A stretch of 64,000 bases of DNA from Prostheceraeus crozeri (lineage: Eukaryota; Platyhelminthes; Polycladida; Euryleptidae), in the NCBI GenBank assembly GCA_907163375.1, contig CAJQUW010006378.1, forward strand, positions 1 to 64,000, read 5' to 3'. This document shows, in pieces, positions 43,863-56,568 of the stretch. Below the pieces are notes generated by a model. That model was not told where the DNA came from. It was given only the letters and a program-made list of their open reading frames with translations, and did no database searches. The position numbers were made by a program, and so were the translations under genes. The first letter of the stretch is position 1; each line of letters starts with the position of its first letter.

Positions 43863-44319
43863 ATAGTTAAAAGTCAAAAGCCCATATTTCTCGACAAGAG
43901 AACACGGATATAGTAACACAATTGCTTTGAACAAATTTCACAACATGAATGATGACAGTGGAAATAAAGTATGACTCTGAAAGGAGTGGACATTGCGAAT
44001 GATACGAATGCCATGTGGATAGATTTAATCACAAAACGAATCACATGAATTCTGTAAATGGATTAAAGATCACAAGTATATAAAAATATAAAACTGTCTG
44101 ATATAGTATTAAATTCTTTATGGCATTCTAAAATACTATTCACACCTAAAACAATGCTTCATGCGCCTGAGTGTCATTGTAGCTATATTGTTTGCCTCCA
44201 TTATCCACAATTACCATTATCCACCATGTGTAGTGTCAGAATCGGTGTGGTAGCATTATTGTATTTCCATGTTTTACCTCCACTTTTCCAATTTTTATCC
44301 ATCGATCTCCTGTTGTTTT

Positions 44320-44694
44320 ATGGATTCCATGCATCTGTAGTCGGTACAGTATATTAGACATCTGTTTTGAACATGTGTACGGCAATGTTTGTAATATATG
44401 GTATTAGTATATTAACAGTAAGAATGAGTAGTGTTGCAAATCAAGATTTCCACTTTTACCAGATATTGGGCCAAAGCTTATCAATTTTAATTCGTTGCCA
44501 CGAGAAAGCTCCATTGAGTTCTTTTAAGAACTGATTAATCCAATGGTTACAGTAGCATTGCATTTGTACACTTGCGGATTGGAGAACGCCATCAGTCTTT
44601 ATTAGGACTACTTCAATTAATAATCAATTTAAATAGTGAGCATTATATTCTATTATAAATGACTGCTGGGATGATTTTCATCATCGTATGAGAA
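44320..44694 (+). repeat. 373-bp repeat, copy 2
   Basis: Second copy of 27,993-28,365 in the same orientation. Start and end points match to within a base. Differences are scattered single bases and short indels (for example in the AAATAGT region near the end). Confidence 0.85.
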
Positions 44695-45929
44695 GTAATT
44701 TATGTTTTTTTAAATTGAAATCTAGCTTCTTCAAATTGAAGCTGAAAAGGTGTTGAAGGCAAGGATAGTTATATGTACCTAATAATCAGCTGACAGTAAG
44801 CTGTGGAGCCAAGTTGTAACTATGGTAAAGTAGAATTTCGAATAGAAAGTCGAATTTCGGCATATGCCTATGATTGGAAAGTTGGCCACTGTGTGAAATC
44901 GGGATAAACCAACCGATTCAATTATTCGAAGCCCTGGTTAAAAATATAATTCTAAATAAATCTCTGACAGGATTGATATTGAAGAGCGCCACTTATCGCT
45001 TGTGTAATCGTCACTCGTACGCGACAGGTCACCGCATTCTGTGCAGAGTCATGTGCGTGACAATGTCTCATCACACCTAAATTTAGCAATTCGTTGACAA
45101 AAATAGTGTGAGCAAATTTGAACATTTCCACATTTAGATCGATATTTACGCGCAGTTTGATAGATCAATCAATCTAGCAAGCGTGTTCAAACGATACGCA
45201 GTATTGAATGTATCAGCACAAGTGAGGTATGAATCCAAGCAAGGCATCCTGCAAACCAAATCTGAACATCGATGATGTCAATTTTTGTCTTCATGTAAAA
45301 TTTAGTGTTTTCTAATTCGCTCATTCGTTCAGAGCCACGCACTAGAATACTTCGTGCAATGCATAATATAAATTGTGACGGCTATCTATGAGGCATGTGA
45401 CACAGTTCCAGCTAACTGCAAAGCTGTCGTTTCATTTGTTGCGTTCCTGTCTTTTGTGTTTACGAGGATCTCGATCATTGTATTTCAATGATGATTCACA
45501 GAATGTTGACATCGAATTTGTCAATCGAGAAGCTGACTTCAGAATGATTGAGTGTTCGGTGTTTCTCAATTATTTTCTTGAATAGCGAATTCTTAATTGA
45601 CTTTTCCTAATGGCGTTAATTCTGTCTTAATGCCGATGATATGCATGCATTACTTACCTTTACTGAGATTCTTACTGAAATAAAAATGCATTACAACTTT
45701 CAAAAAAAAACAACTATAAAACATATTCGCATGATGTTGATTGTTACCCTGATACATAGATATCCATGTCTGATGTCTTGTTGCTCTTTTGGAGACTCGG
45801 CCTTCGTTTCTTCAGCTTTGCTTTAAGTTCAATAATGAACTTGATGTCACAAGGGATCATTTTAAGAGACATTGTTATGCTATATAGTAACAGAGGTGCC
45901 ATCTGCTTTTGGAGCACAGTATCAGACGA

Positions 45930-46430
45930 GTTTCTACTGAAGAAGAAGGATATTAATTCACATAGTAATTTACAGGTATTTGATTTCTCGACTTTATGCA
46001 CTAATCTTTGCCATGAAGGCTTTTTCAATCATATTTTATAACTTACTAGATCTTGCTTTTCAAAGAAAACATTTATGCATTGATTGTGACAGAAGCTTCC
46101 CAGCCGGCATTCAATGTCAAAATTACTGAGTCTTCACTAAAGATGAATTTAAAGATGCTATCAAGTCTATCATTCAAGAAGCCTTTGTTGCTTTTGGCAG
46201 CCACGTCTTTAGACAAACTAAGGGTATTCCTATGGACGACCATTGTAGTCCATTTTCAGTTTATTTTCAGACTTATTTTTTCTTCACTGTCAGCACATTT
46301 TCACGAAAGGCATTATTCTGAAAAATGAGATTAGCCAAATTGTTATCCATTGCATCTAGATACATTGATGATTTATGTATTATTAATTATAATCATTTTA
46401 TCTCCTCAATTAATCACAGGAATTTATCTA
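45930..46430 (+). pseudogene. Decayed reverse transcriptase fragment (GIPM / RYIDD type)
   Basis: Pieces in different frames: VFDFSTLCTNLCHEGFF (like the FDFSTLYT motif), IQEAFVAFGSHVFRQTKGIP with MDDHCSPF, and ASRYIDDLCIINYNHFISS with the catalytic Asp-Asp. These motifs match a reverse-transcriptase family widespread in aquatic animals, where GIPMG-NCAPLLADLF and RYIDD occur. It is possibly Penelope-like; the class is uncertain. Several frameshifts and stops; only the palm region remains. Confidence 0.55.
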
Positions 46431-49400
46431 GAAAGGTAAGAAGCCAACAGAAGTGGCTCTAATGGTAAATGTTTTGAACACTTAGACATAAAAATTGATG
46501 TCAGTTAATTGAGTACAGTCAATTCTGTGCACCATGAGGTAGATGACCAGTGTCAACATTTCCACAAAATTCTATGTCATGTAAAATGGGTTTTAGAATA
46601 TTCGGAGGTCAAATTCTAAAATATGGTCGCATTTGCTCGTTAAAGAAAGATTTCTTAGATAAAGTTCACAAAACCTTTGACTTGCTCGCCGCAAGAGGTC
46701 AAGAGGGCTGAAAATCGGCTGAAAAACAGTTGCACAAGCATAATAAGATATATTATTTAAATTCCAAAGTTGCTCTGCCAAGTAGTCACTTAACCTAGAT
46801 TCTGGTTGAAACTAATTCTCCTGCTTGCTTTAACTTAATCGCATTCAAAACAATGAACTTTTCTTCCTTCTGTTGATGTTTTTGAGGCTGATGTAAAGCA
46901 GGTCCCCGCTTGGGTGGGGCACTATCGTACAGGAGAAGAAGCTGAGACGCGAATCATGCCCAAGTTCACGCTGACGACCTTACATGTTTTCACTCATGAG
47001 CAGAACTCTATTTCATCTATCTCCCACTTTACCTGTAGGGAACGCCGCGCAGCCCCCTTTCAGCTCTATCATCTGTATTTGCCTATCCTCTCCTTTCATC
47101 TTTATTTCGATTGAAGCGCTTAGTCTGAACATGACAAGTCTGCTACGTGTTATCACCTGAACAAAACAAGATTAAATCAGGCACACATTGCTACATAGCT
47201 AGTATGGGTCTTTTCATTTCATTTGGTCATATCCAAAATTTGCTTGTACGTACTTTTCCTTGTTTAATTTTTTAATATCAGATCTTAGGCAAAAATAAAT
47301 TAGCACATGCTATGAGAATAGCAAATTCCCTGCATTTGTTATCCTTTAGTAGCAATTGATACATGTATTTCTTTAAGGTCTGACGGTAGGTTGCTGATAA
47401 ATAATCACTAATTGATCGTCATATTCTTCTTATGCTATCACTAATTTTGCGATCTTTATTCACATATTTTACTTTGTGTTCATCTATGTTCTATCATTTA
47501 TTTTCGGAAGATTCTTGTTATTCATTTCCGTACGTGCATGTAAAACATTGAGTGCTTGTATAATTGTCACAAGTGCCACAGCATATAGTCCCAAATTTGA
47601 TCAATATGCGAGCATAATGTAATACAACATGCGTGTATAAACCGTCAGCGACGTTATTTCCAGCTATAGTAATGCACGAGGGTGATTTTCGTTTTCCACA
47701 TTTGTGCTCATTTTTGATTTGTGCAAATAACTGCAATTGCGAGTAGAGACATACGCACGTACCTATTCATCTGCTCCAAAAACAATTCTTTTGATTATTT
47801 ATATGATTAATTAGAATCATGACATGGCAGATCCGAGGAGATCAAGCTATCGCTCTCATCATATTCAGTGAAATAATAATCTCTGTAATTATACTGCTTT
47901 AAAAGAAATCAGGCATTCAAATTCCAATAAGTTGAAATGCAGAATGCATGTGCTTCTCAAACCTGGAGTCTACAAGAGAAGTTGGTTGCCATTCCATTTA
48001 ACATTTTTTCAGATGATCCTTTATTAGAGAGTGTGCGAAAATAAGGTAATTAATACATGCACATGAATTAATGCGACTACTTGTAATCATTATTTCTCTG
48101 GTTCCTCGCTCATAATTCAATTCAAGCTTATTTCTTAATAATGCTAGAATTTGTCTTTCTCTCAATTACTTGTATCAGCTGGCAACTTAGAATATATTGA
48201 TGTCTCAGTTAATTGATCATGAGCATCAGCTTTAATCTGCATTTCTATCACAACTTGCTGTAGTATCAGTCGGAAGTGTCATGATTTATGTTATTGTGTC
48301 ATTAGCTCGTTGACGCATTTAATCATTAGCAGTTTGCCATGTGTACTTTAAACATCAAGCGTTTACACGGCTTCTCTTAGTTGTGCCATGTTTCGAATCC
48401 ATAAGTAAGATTCAACTTAAAAGTCACAAATGATGTTCAAAATAAATTAAATCAATGTGGGGAATAACATCTACGTATCTTAGTTCAAATCGTGAGATTG
48501 AAATCTACAAATCTCGAAATGAACACAGGATCAACTGGAGTGTATAGAATTTACAACGCCTACGCAAAATCAGAACGTCTCAATCAATCACGGGATACGA
48601 TAGGTAGTTTCAAGTCACATGCGCAAGAAAATGAATCTTCTCCCTTCTTTTCAGATATTTTTGATATTATTGGCTTTTTCGTTATTATTGAGTTTTATCA
48701 AGTAATAAAACACCCAAGGCTTCGTCCAACCCGAGTTAATTGAATGACAATTCATAATTTCTTTTGCGATTAAAAGACGTCTTCTGATGACTGAGGCTAA
48801 TCAAAATAATAAACGAAAGCTATCTATTAATTACAAAGAGGAATTGATGAGTGGTCGTTCATTTCCATTATTATACGTGGCCATTACCAACATCGTTGAT
48901 AGCCATGAGGAGCTCCTAGCAGAATGAAGCGTTTGATATTCTTTGACTTTATTTATTCCAACAAAATTGGCGTTGAAGAAAGAAGGTCGCATTTATGAAA
49001 CACAAGCGATTGCCTACTACAGTTACGAAAATGCAATTCTTGTGGTTATGTAGTGGCGACAAGTGAAACACCGAGCAGCAGACCTCAGTTTTAGAAGGCC
49101 AGGCTGACAGCTTTGTAACTGATCAATCGGTCGGATGACACGGGCAACTTAACCTGTAAATTAAGTAGCAATAAAAGGCTGATGCTTTTGTAATAATTGA
49201 TTATTCACAAATTGTCGTCTTCACAGGCCGCGTCAGGGGACAGAATGATGATCATGGTCATACATACATTTACATTCTCCAGGTATGATCAACCCTCTGT
49301 CCCCTAACGACGAAAAGACGACTAAGAGGGACCATGTGGTAGACGAGCTGTCGTCCGCATGGGTAGTCTGTCGCTCTCTCTCTCTTTCTTTCTTCCTCCT

Positions 49401-49659
49401 TTTTCTCTTCTCAAAGTCTTGCGGTGACAGAGTAAGGTGACACTGGCAGGTTTGGTAAACTGGTAGCCGGTAGCTCGATCTCTGCACGCAAGCGGCTACA
49501 GTGTGATGGTCGTACTACTGAGTAGGGGATGTTCAGATGTGAGTCCTGCTGTAGCGACCAGGCGGCACTGTTTAGGGATGCCCCACCTGCCTGAAACGAC
49601 CTGTAGTCTAAAAAAGGCAATTCCCTGCAGCCGAAGTCGGTGGGAACCCATCTATCGTG

Positions 49660-50630
49660 GTAGAAAGCTTTTCGGTATTCAGTTTTACAATATACGTGAC
49701 CTCAACGCCAACCTTAACTCAGTTCACCAGCTTCTTCAGACCAGTCAATCTTGTCGACTCAGACCAGATTTTGTGGCTCCGATTTAATATTGATGGTCGA
49801 CATATCTTCATCGCAACGTTGTACAGGTCTCCAAACTGTAGTGATGATGAAAGCTTCTTTGCTCAACTGAATTCTTCGGTTGTAAATATTACTACCAGTT
49901 ATTCCTCTGCGGAAGTTGTTATTTTACTCGGTGATTTCAGCGTCCACAAATCTAACTGGTTTACTTCTAATCGCTGCTGGTGTGGTTCTTGAAGCCTTCT
50001 CCATTTTAAATGACATGGGGCAATCAGTTATCTCCCCAACCAGAGTTGATGTTAAAATTTAAGCGCCTTCCAGCAGTTCGTACCACTGTTTGATTACCAT
50101 AACGTCCTCGACCCTTGAGACTGATTCTCAAACGCCTCCCAGAAGACGCCTTTGGCACCTCAACCAAGAATCCTGGGATGATCATAATATTTCTTTGGTC
50201 ACTTTCCCTGGGAAGATGTGTTCAATTTGCTCGACAGTTGTGATTTAGATGTTCACATACCTTCTTCCTCAAGCAGCTGGTAAACCAGGATCTCCGAAAT
50301 GGTTCAACCAGGAGTGTGCAGCAGCAAGAGTTGAGAAAAATAGGCATCTTCAATTCTTCAAGCACTTTCCCACCGCTGAGAATCACACCACCTATCTTTC
50401 CATTCGCAATTTTTGTGAAACAGTAATTGAGAATACCAAAACTAAGTACATTGAGTGCGTTTCTGCGAAGCTTCTAGCGCGCCCAACTGGTAGACGGGCG
50501 TTCTGGTCTTTGTCTAAGGCAATTTGGTCTGACTTCTTTGGTTCCAGTTTTCCACCTTTGCGATTGCCTTTAGGATTATCCGCTGCATCAACGACTAACA
50601 ATGCCAACTTGTTTGCTAGTTGCTAATTCT
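49660..50630 (+). pseudogene. LINE endonuclease and linker fragment (CR1/L2/Jockey type)
   Basis: The start of an APE endonuclease (FYNIRDLNANLNSVHQLL), then in another frame ILWLRFNIDGRHIFIATLYR-like and VVILLGDFSVHKSNW, with the GDF active-site motif and the Asn-to-Ser/Val change beside it. A linker follows from 50,249: GSPKWFNQECAAARVEKN and RAFWSLSKAIWSDFFGSS. No reverse transcriptase remains. Several frame changes and stops. A related but different fragment lies at 5,102-5,712. Confidence 0.7.
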
Positions 50631-50905
50631 GCTCTTGATCCATGCACCCTGGTGCCTCCAGAGCATGCGGCCACGGATGACCTGGTGCGTCGTTGAAGCG
50701 TATTTGTCCGTTTCACAATTTGGTTTTAGTCATACAGTCATTAAAGAACTTGCCCAGTCCGTAGCAAAAGTTGCAATTTCATCAACTATACTGATTGACA
50801 AAATTTTTGAAACATTTACTTCTTTAACTTCTTTCATTTTTTGACTGGTATATATACATGTATGTATGATACCTTGATAATTTAGTCACAATATCCACCA
50901 AGTCG

Positions 50906-51955
50906 CTAGCATAGAAAAACAACGCATGTAGCAAATTCAACTTTAATAGCGAGTGTGCCCCCTCTAGCTCCAATACATTCAGTAATCCGAGATGGCATGG
51001 ATTCACAAAGTTTCTGAATGAAGGATGTTTCAAGGAGAAGCCACTGCTCTGTCAGTCTTTCAGAGAGAATCTTCAGGGACACTGGTGGAAGTGAATAGCG
51101 GTCTCTCACTCGCCGCCCAAGCTCGTTCCAGACTTGTTCAATGGGTGACAAGTCAGGTGAGCGTGCAAGCCAGTCAAGGGTTTGAATGTTCAATCTCCTA
51201 ACAGTGGCAATGACAGCCGAGGAGCGATGTGGTCTTGCGTTGTCGTCTTGGAAGACGAGATCCTCCACCCTGACCACTGGGGCAACAACAGGAAGCACAA
51301 TTTCATTGAGATACCTCTCTCCAGTCAACGTGCCTTTGATGATGACTGCTGTCGTTCGTCCGCCATGCCAAATGCCACCCCACAACATAACACTTCCACC
51401 ACCATTTCTGTCGTGTTCTTTAATACAGCATGGGGCAAAGCGTTCACCTGGAAGACGGTGCACTCTGACACGACCGTCATTGAAATCCAGAGTGAATCTC
51501 GATTCATCGGTCCACAAGACTTTCTGCCAGTGATGGTCATTCTATGAGCGATGGGCATCACAACAGGCAACTCGTCTTCTGCGGTGCTCAAAACTCAATG
51601 GAATTAGGACAGCTGGTCGTCGCGATTGAATTCCAGCTTCTCGCAATTTTCGGTAAGCCGTTCGAACGCTACAGTCTATATTTGAGACACTCTTCCAGTG
51701 TACGACTAGCTTTGGGACTGACACAAATCTATTCCTCCTTGCAGCTAAAACTAGACGTGCGTCTGTCCTTCCTGCAGACTTTCTTGGTCGACCAGATCCC
51801 TTCTTCTTTTTAACATCTCCTTCTGCTTTCCATCGATACCACCACCTCCAAACAACGACTCTCGATAGTTGCAGCTCTTCGGCAACACTCGCACAACTTC
51901 TACCACAACGAATCATTCCAATAGCCATACCTCTGGTAAACTGATCGTGTGCCAT
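50906..51955 (-). pseudogene. Tc1-type transposase (DD34E), one in-frame stop
   Basis: About 349 codons, the usual Tc1 length. N-terminus: paired helix-turn-helix (FTRGMAIGMIRCGRS ... SRVVVWRWWYRWKAEG) with a GSGRPRKS linker. Catalytic core: WTDESRF (first Asp), FQDDNARPH (second Asp) and SPIEQVWNELG (Glu), with 34 residues between the last two. A single TAG at 51,542-51,544 lies where related proteins have Trp in a CDAHRSW-NDHHW-like context; the frame continues on both sides without a shift. The C-terminus runs past the usual end with a few extra residues. Terminal inverted repeats were not recognised. Only recently lost, by appearance. Confidence 0.85.
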
Positions 51956-53359
51956 TTTATTTTACAAAAGCTGGATTTCAGTTCACGTTTATGTTCAATT
52001 TGTAAAAGCAATTATGACAGTTGTATCGATATCAAAATTTGAAATTTGACCACCATAGATCTTTCTCCATTCTCTGTTGAATGGTAACACATAGAAAGCG
52101 AGATATTGCATCATACCTGAGAAAAAATGAAACAAACTTCAATTCAAGCCAATGATAGTTTGTTTCATTAATTATGTTCTTTTGAAGCAAAATATCCAGT
52201 CTTTGTCGGAAATCACTCGGGTGTCGAAATTTTTTCTGCTATTGTTGATGCACCCGGTCCATCTGCATGGGAGCATCAGAATTTCTGTACGATCTAGTCA
52301 GTGGTAGGCCTACTAGTGCATCACCTGCCACTGTCATGACTTGCTGCTCATTGTGACGATAAATCTAGATTTCATTTACCGAAAAATATCTCCATGGAAA
52401 TTAATTATGGTTGCGTTTTGCTATGGTCTCAAAATGCTCATTTGAACGACGTGTCCTAGTAATAAGTGAGGAATGCGATGGAATGATTATTCCACAGGAA
52501 TGCGATGGAATGAGAATTGCTACTGCAAGTCTAAAAGGAGGTTTATGGTTCCATAGGAATTGGATGGAATGAGAATCACTACAGCAAGTCTGAAGAGAGG
52601 TTTATGATTACACCTTTCCATACAATCTGTAGTGAAGTTGTGTGAAAATCGCATAAGCCGCAGGTTGCATGTTCGAGAAAAGCGGCAGTTAGATTTCATT
52701 TGATTTGTTGTTGTCTTTTCAATACTGTGTGAATTACTTATGCTGATAAACGCTGTGCGAATTGCGTCGACTTATTATCAATTTTCAGCGTTCTGTTTAC
52801 AGCGAGGAAAATTTGCTCTTAGATTGCTAGCATAAATAATTGACATCTACATTATGTTAAACACGGAGCCGGGGCATACATGAAATACCACAGCTCCGGC
52901 TTGAAGTTCTGAATGCATTTGAATTCAGTTATTTTGCGAGAAAAAGTGATATTTGGCAGTGAAGCTGAAGCGAATGCAAGTGTACAATCGTTGTAGACTT
53001 CCCAAAATCTGCTGGCCTTAATCTCCTCTCAATGCTCATGCAAGACCTAATGCGAATCATTTATCTGGATTTTAAAGTGGATTGCGGATTTTCTAAGATT
53101 GTATTTCATTCGATAACGCAACTGTCGGCGAACAGCTATTGACGAACAACATACACATGCATTCTTGCCTCAAATTTAGTGCACTTTTTATTAAAGCACA
53201 TAATTGGTTCTGAATCATTCTCGCCTTAAAAATGCATGGTTACTTTATGAATGCCTCATATTCAAAAAAGTGCTGCTGAAGAGGCTCATTTGATATAAAA
53301 AGAATTTTATTCAATTAGGTAATGTCCAATTGCTTCACTTGATTGATGAATATTAGAAG

Positions 53360-53700
53360 CTTGACAACTAAGTGATTGACCGGCAGCACGAGTTTCTACA
53401 AGGAGAGAATGCAGTGCACCCTATACATGGCTGCTACGAATCTGCGCGTCTGTAAGTTCTACTCAGTTTCTGTTCTTATCAGACAGGATAAAAGAATACA
53501 CATGCTAAACCAACTGGATGCGGATTGAAATTTTTGAAAACCCTTCAACTGTGACCAATGTGTCTGACAAAGTACCTCCTTTTAATTAATAATGCCTCTC
53601 TTGAGGAATGAAATATTTGTACTCGCTTCTGATTAATCGTTAAGAGCGGTCGTGGTAAGGACTAAATCAGAGACTTCAATCAGTTCCCCAAAAAATAGAG
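53360..53700. repeat. Interspersed repeat, second copy of the 14,650-14,915 family
   Basis: Shares GACAACTAAGTGATTGAC, CACCCTATACATGGCTGC and TACGAATCTGCGCGTCTG with the copy near 14,680, with insertions. A short AAT microsatellite follows at 53,738-53,756. Confidence 0.55.
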
Positions 53701-55368
53701 AAAATTTTCACGGTTCCCTCCGCAACTTATGCCTCATAATAATAATAATAATAATAGTGTCTATATTTCCAAGAAATGATAATCGCAATTACATATAAGC
53801 AATAATGAAATGAATCAAAATTTGCTCACAGTAAAATCGATGACATGTGGCTAAAAGATGAAGTCAGATGATATGGTCAAATCACAACATTCACAAGTTG
53901 CACAAGTAGTCTTATTATACAACGAAGGCGCATTGTAAATCAATAGAAGATTGGGTTTATCAGTGTATCGCTTCACTTTTCTTAATATATATAGTCGACG
54001 ATGACAGTGAGTGGAAATATCTTTAATATAATCATGCCAGGTGAGGTTGTTGTTGATTGTAACACCCAATATTTTTGACTTTTTAGTCACAAGAATAGAC
54101 ACATTCATTTGAGGAACTACGATTTTCTATAAACACAGCAATATGTTTGATTTGCCTTCGTTGAGATTCAACTTGTTGGTTACACACCATTGTTGCACAT
54201 TTTCAATTTCAGTACTAAGAGTACGTTCCAAAGACGGAGGATTTTCATCAATTTCAAAAATAAAGATGCCTTAAGTGAGAAGCACCAGCTAAGTGATTAG
54301 TCATAATCATGGAATATCCTCAGGTCATTTTCTATCATGTATGTGTTTATGCCTGCGATTGGTGATGTGTACTACGACAATTCATTTAAAGACAGTAAGT
54401 ATCAGCTAAAATTTAATCACGATGTTTATGCTTGACGACTAAAAATTACGATTTGATAAATCTAAACGTGTTTAGCTTCTTAGACAAAGGTACATAAACT
54501 GCATGTCGACCGAGAGATGCTTCTATACTTACCGTAGTACTTCTCTCTTAATCACAGAAAACACAAACAAATGTAATTTTGCCGAAATCCTCAGTATGTT
54601 TCTCATTGGATCTTTTGTATGTGCTTTCTTTGATGTTGTCTGACAAGAAGAGGTATCGGGTAGACCTCGACAGATGTGAACTTTTGTAGTAGCCATGAGA
54701 TGCACATCATTCTGCAGTAAAAGTCTCATTTTCGGTCTGGTGTTGATGACCACACTGTATGTCGAAGGGTCATGGGTCGGAGCAGGACCGCGGCTCTGAA
54801 ACCCTAGACATGCAAGAAAGCTAAGTGTGGAGACGACTATTTACTATCTCGACAATCGACTAGTGTTGAAAGTGTGCACTTCAGTAGAGTTTTGAAAGAC
54901 TTACCATCCAATTGAATGATTCATCACTATGTGTACTTGATAAACTGATAAAATCGTGCTAAAGTGCGAATTCATAACCTAGTCAAATGAACAGTTGATG
55001 TATATTGTGGCCATCTGCAGCAGTGATGTTTTGTATGTCTTCTCGAGGTCATTTTCTAGCATACTTCGTAGTGATTCGTGGCTAATATCATTTCTCCTCA
55101 CGGACGATTTCAATGCAAGGGTCAGAGCCAATTCCGGATGCAACGCGCTTCTGAGATGGTCAAAGTAGTTCGTCTTCTCAGGAGCTGCGATGAAAGGAAG
55201 GAAGAGGATGTAGCATCAACATGTTCATTTCTCATGCAAAATAGTATGCTATCTATTGTAGTTATTAAGCCTACAATGTAATTGGTTCTTACTTAGGTTA
55301 GAACATTTATTAACTGAATATCTAAAGAAAATGACAACTATTAAGTCAATAAAAGACACCAAACACCG

Positions 55369-55560
55369 TTGATTCCCCGACCGCACTCGCCTGACCCAGG
55401 AATCGAACCAAAGTCCGCGGTTGAGACGAGCTTGCACCTTCTTCACTAGGCCACGTTGACGGCACAAAAGGAATGCGAGTGAAAGCAGAAGTCATCTCCA
55501 AGTGATCTCGTCAGCATATTATCCTATTTTTACGGACAGAATACTAGCAGCATTCATATT
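55369..55560 (-). mobile_element. tRNA-derived SINE, copy 2
   Basis: On the - strand: AACGTGGCCTAGTGAAGAAG (A-box region) and a perfect B box GGTTCGATTCC (55,399-55,409). Collinear with the copy at 31,440-31,616, with a ~16-bp extra segment in the tail. This is the better-preserved copy. Confidence 0.8.
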
Positions 55561-56122
55561 GTAGCGAGACAGCATATCAGCTTGTCATTCAACTACGCCA
55601 TCAGCCTTACAACACATTTGTTGACCAGATGTTTGAACTGTAATATTACGTTTGTTCGATTCGTTGTGTTGTGAATTTCTATGACGTCATGTAAATCATG
55701 TTAACGCCAGCAATAGCATCCTAAATTGTTATTTCATTCGGTCGTCACACATGACTAGAGACCACGAAGGCGCTTGAGTGATACTTGATCTTTTGCACAT
55801 ATGTACGAGCGTACTTTCTTTCAAATAATAATGAATTTGTTGGCGAATATCTTTGTTTTCAGATGCATCGGTAAAAAGAACTGCTTCAAAGTCATCATTC
55901 TACTATTCCGCTGTTGATAGCAAAACTTTTATGGTAGGATTGTGTAATAATTAATCGCAAATCATGCTCATAAGCCATCTTGCAATTCACGTATGAGCTA
56001 TGAACTTGTTCTATTTGAAAGTTCATCAATGTTGCATCCATAGAAATTAGAAATTTTGATTTAACAGCTGATAATACAATATACATGTAGACGTTATTGA
56101 TAGATTCATCTTTTTCTTGCAG

Positions 56123-56568
56123 TTGAAGACGAAGATAACAGCTTTGGTGTGAGTTCCATTTTCAACGGAGAATTTTCGGGTAATAGTTACGTTAATGGTC
56201 GTGGTGCGCTCCCGACTTCGGCTGCATATCCGAAAGTGAAAGCTACTCCCGAAAATCCGAACAGATATGTCGACTTAACCTCAGGTTCTCGTACTTCTTC
56301 AACACAACCCGTTTCTTCAGTGCAATCGGTGCCGGCTAGTGCAAATGTGTCATCTCAAGCAGACAATTTGATAAGCAATACCGAAGTAAGGCGCAACAGT
56401 ACAGACCAGACTTGTGTCAGCAATAGTGTACCACAGCAGAGAACTACTACGGATGATTCATCTGCTAATCAGGAAAGCGGATTCAGTGCTCATTTATACA
56501 TTGGAGTCCCAGCGGTGTTGTTGGGGACTCTTTTAGTAGGAATCTTCGTCGGAAGACGCATTGGATGA
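56123..56568 (+). CDS. Last exon of host TIR gene: low-complexity linker and C-terminal membrane anchor
   Basis: The acceptor TTTTTCTTGCAG opens the exon; the phase-1 join yields Val then EDEDNSFGVSS. About 148 residues follow. The first ~120 are Ser/Thr/Asn/Gln/Pro-rich and unstructured by composition. A single hydrophobic segment then follows (start HLYIGVPAVLLGTLLVGIFV), and the protein ends Gly-Arg-Arg-Ile-Gly and TGA (56,566-56,568). A moderately hydrophobic tail followed by two Arg is the pattern of tail-anchored outer mitochondrial or peroxisomal membrane proteins. Together with the upstream TIR-like domain the layout is TIR-linker-TM, reminiscent of MAVS (CARD-linker-TM). Confidence 0.7.

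Larger units (their letters stand above)
35421..56122. other. Large intron (about 20.7 kb) filled with transposons
   Basis: GTGAGT ... TTTTTCTTGCAG. Listed separately inside it: R1 copy 2, a foldback (38,559-39,769), hAT-like ends (39,903), a nested element pair (40,635-41,918), the 373-bp repeat copy 2, reverse-transcriptase debris (45,930-46,430), a LINE fragment (49,660-50,630), a Tc1 (50,906-51,955), a repeat (53,360-53,700) and a SINE (55,369-55,560). The stretches 41,919-43,678, 46,431-49,659 and 51,956-53,359 hold nothing recognised. Confidence 0.6.

Noticed and set aside
49368-49420. CT-rich tract as a splice or promoter signal
   Set aside because: A simple CTCT/TTTC microsatellite; no adjacent exon.
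51182-51813. + strand frames of 89-121 residues
   Set aside because: Antisense shadows of the Tc1 transposase.
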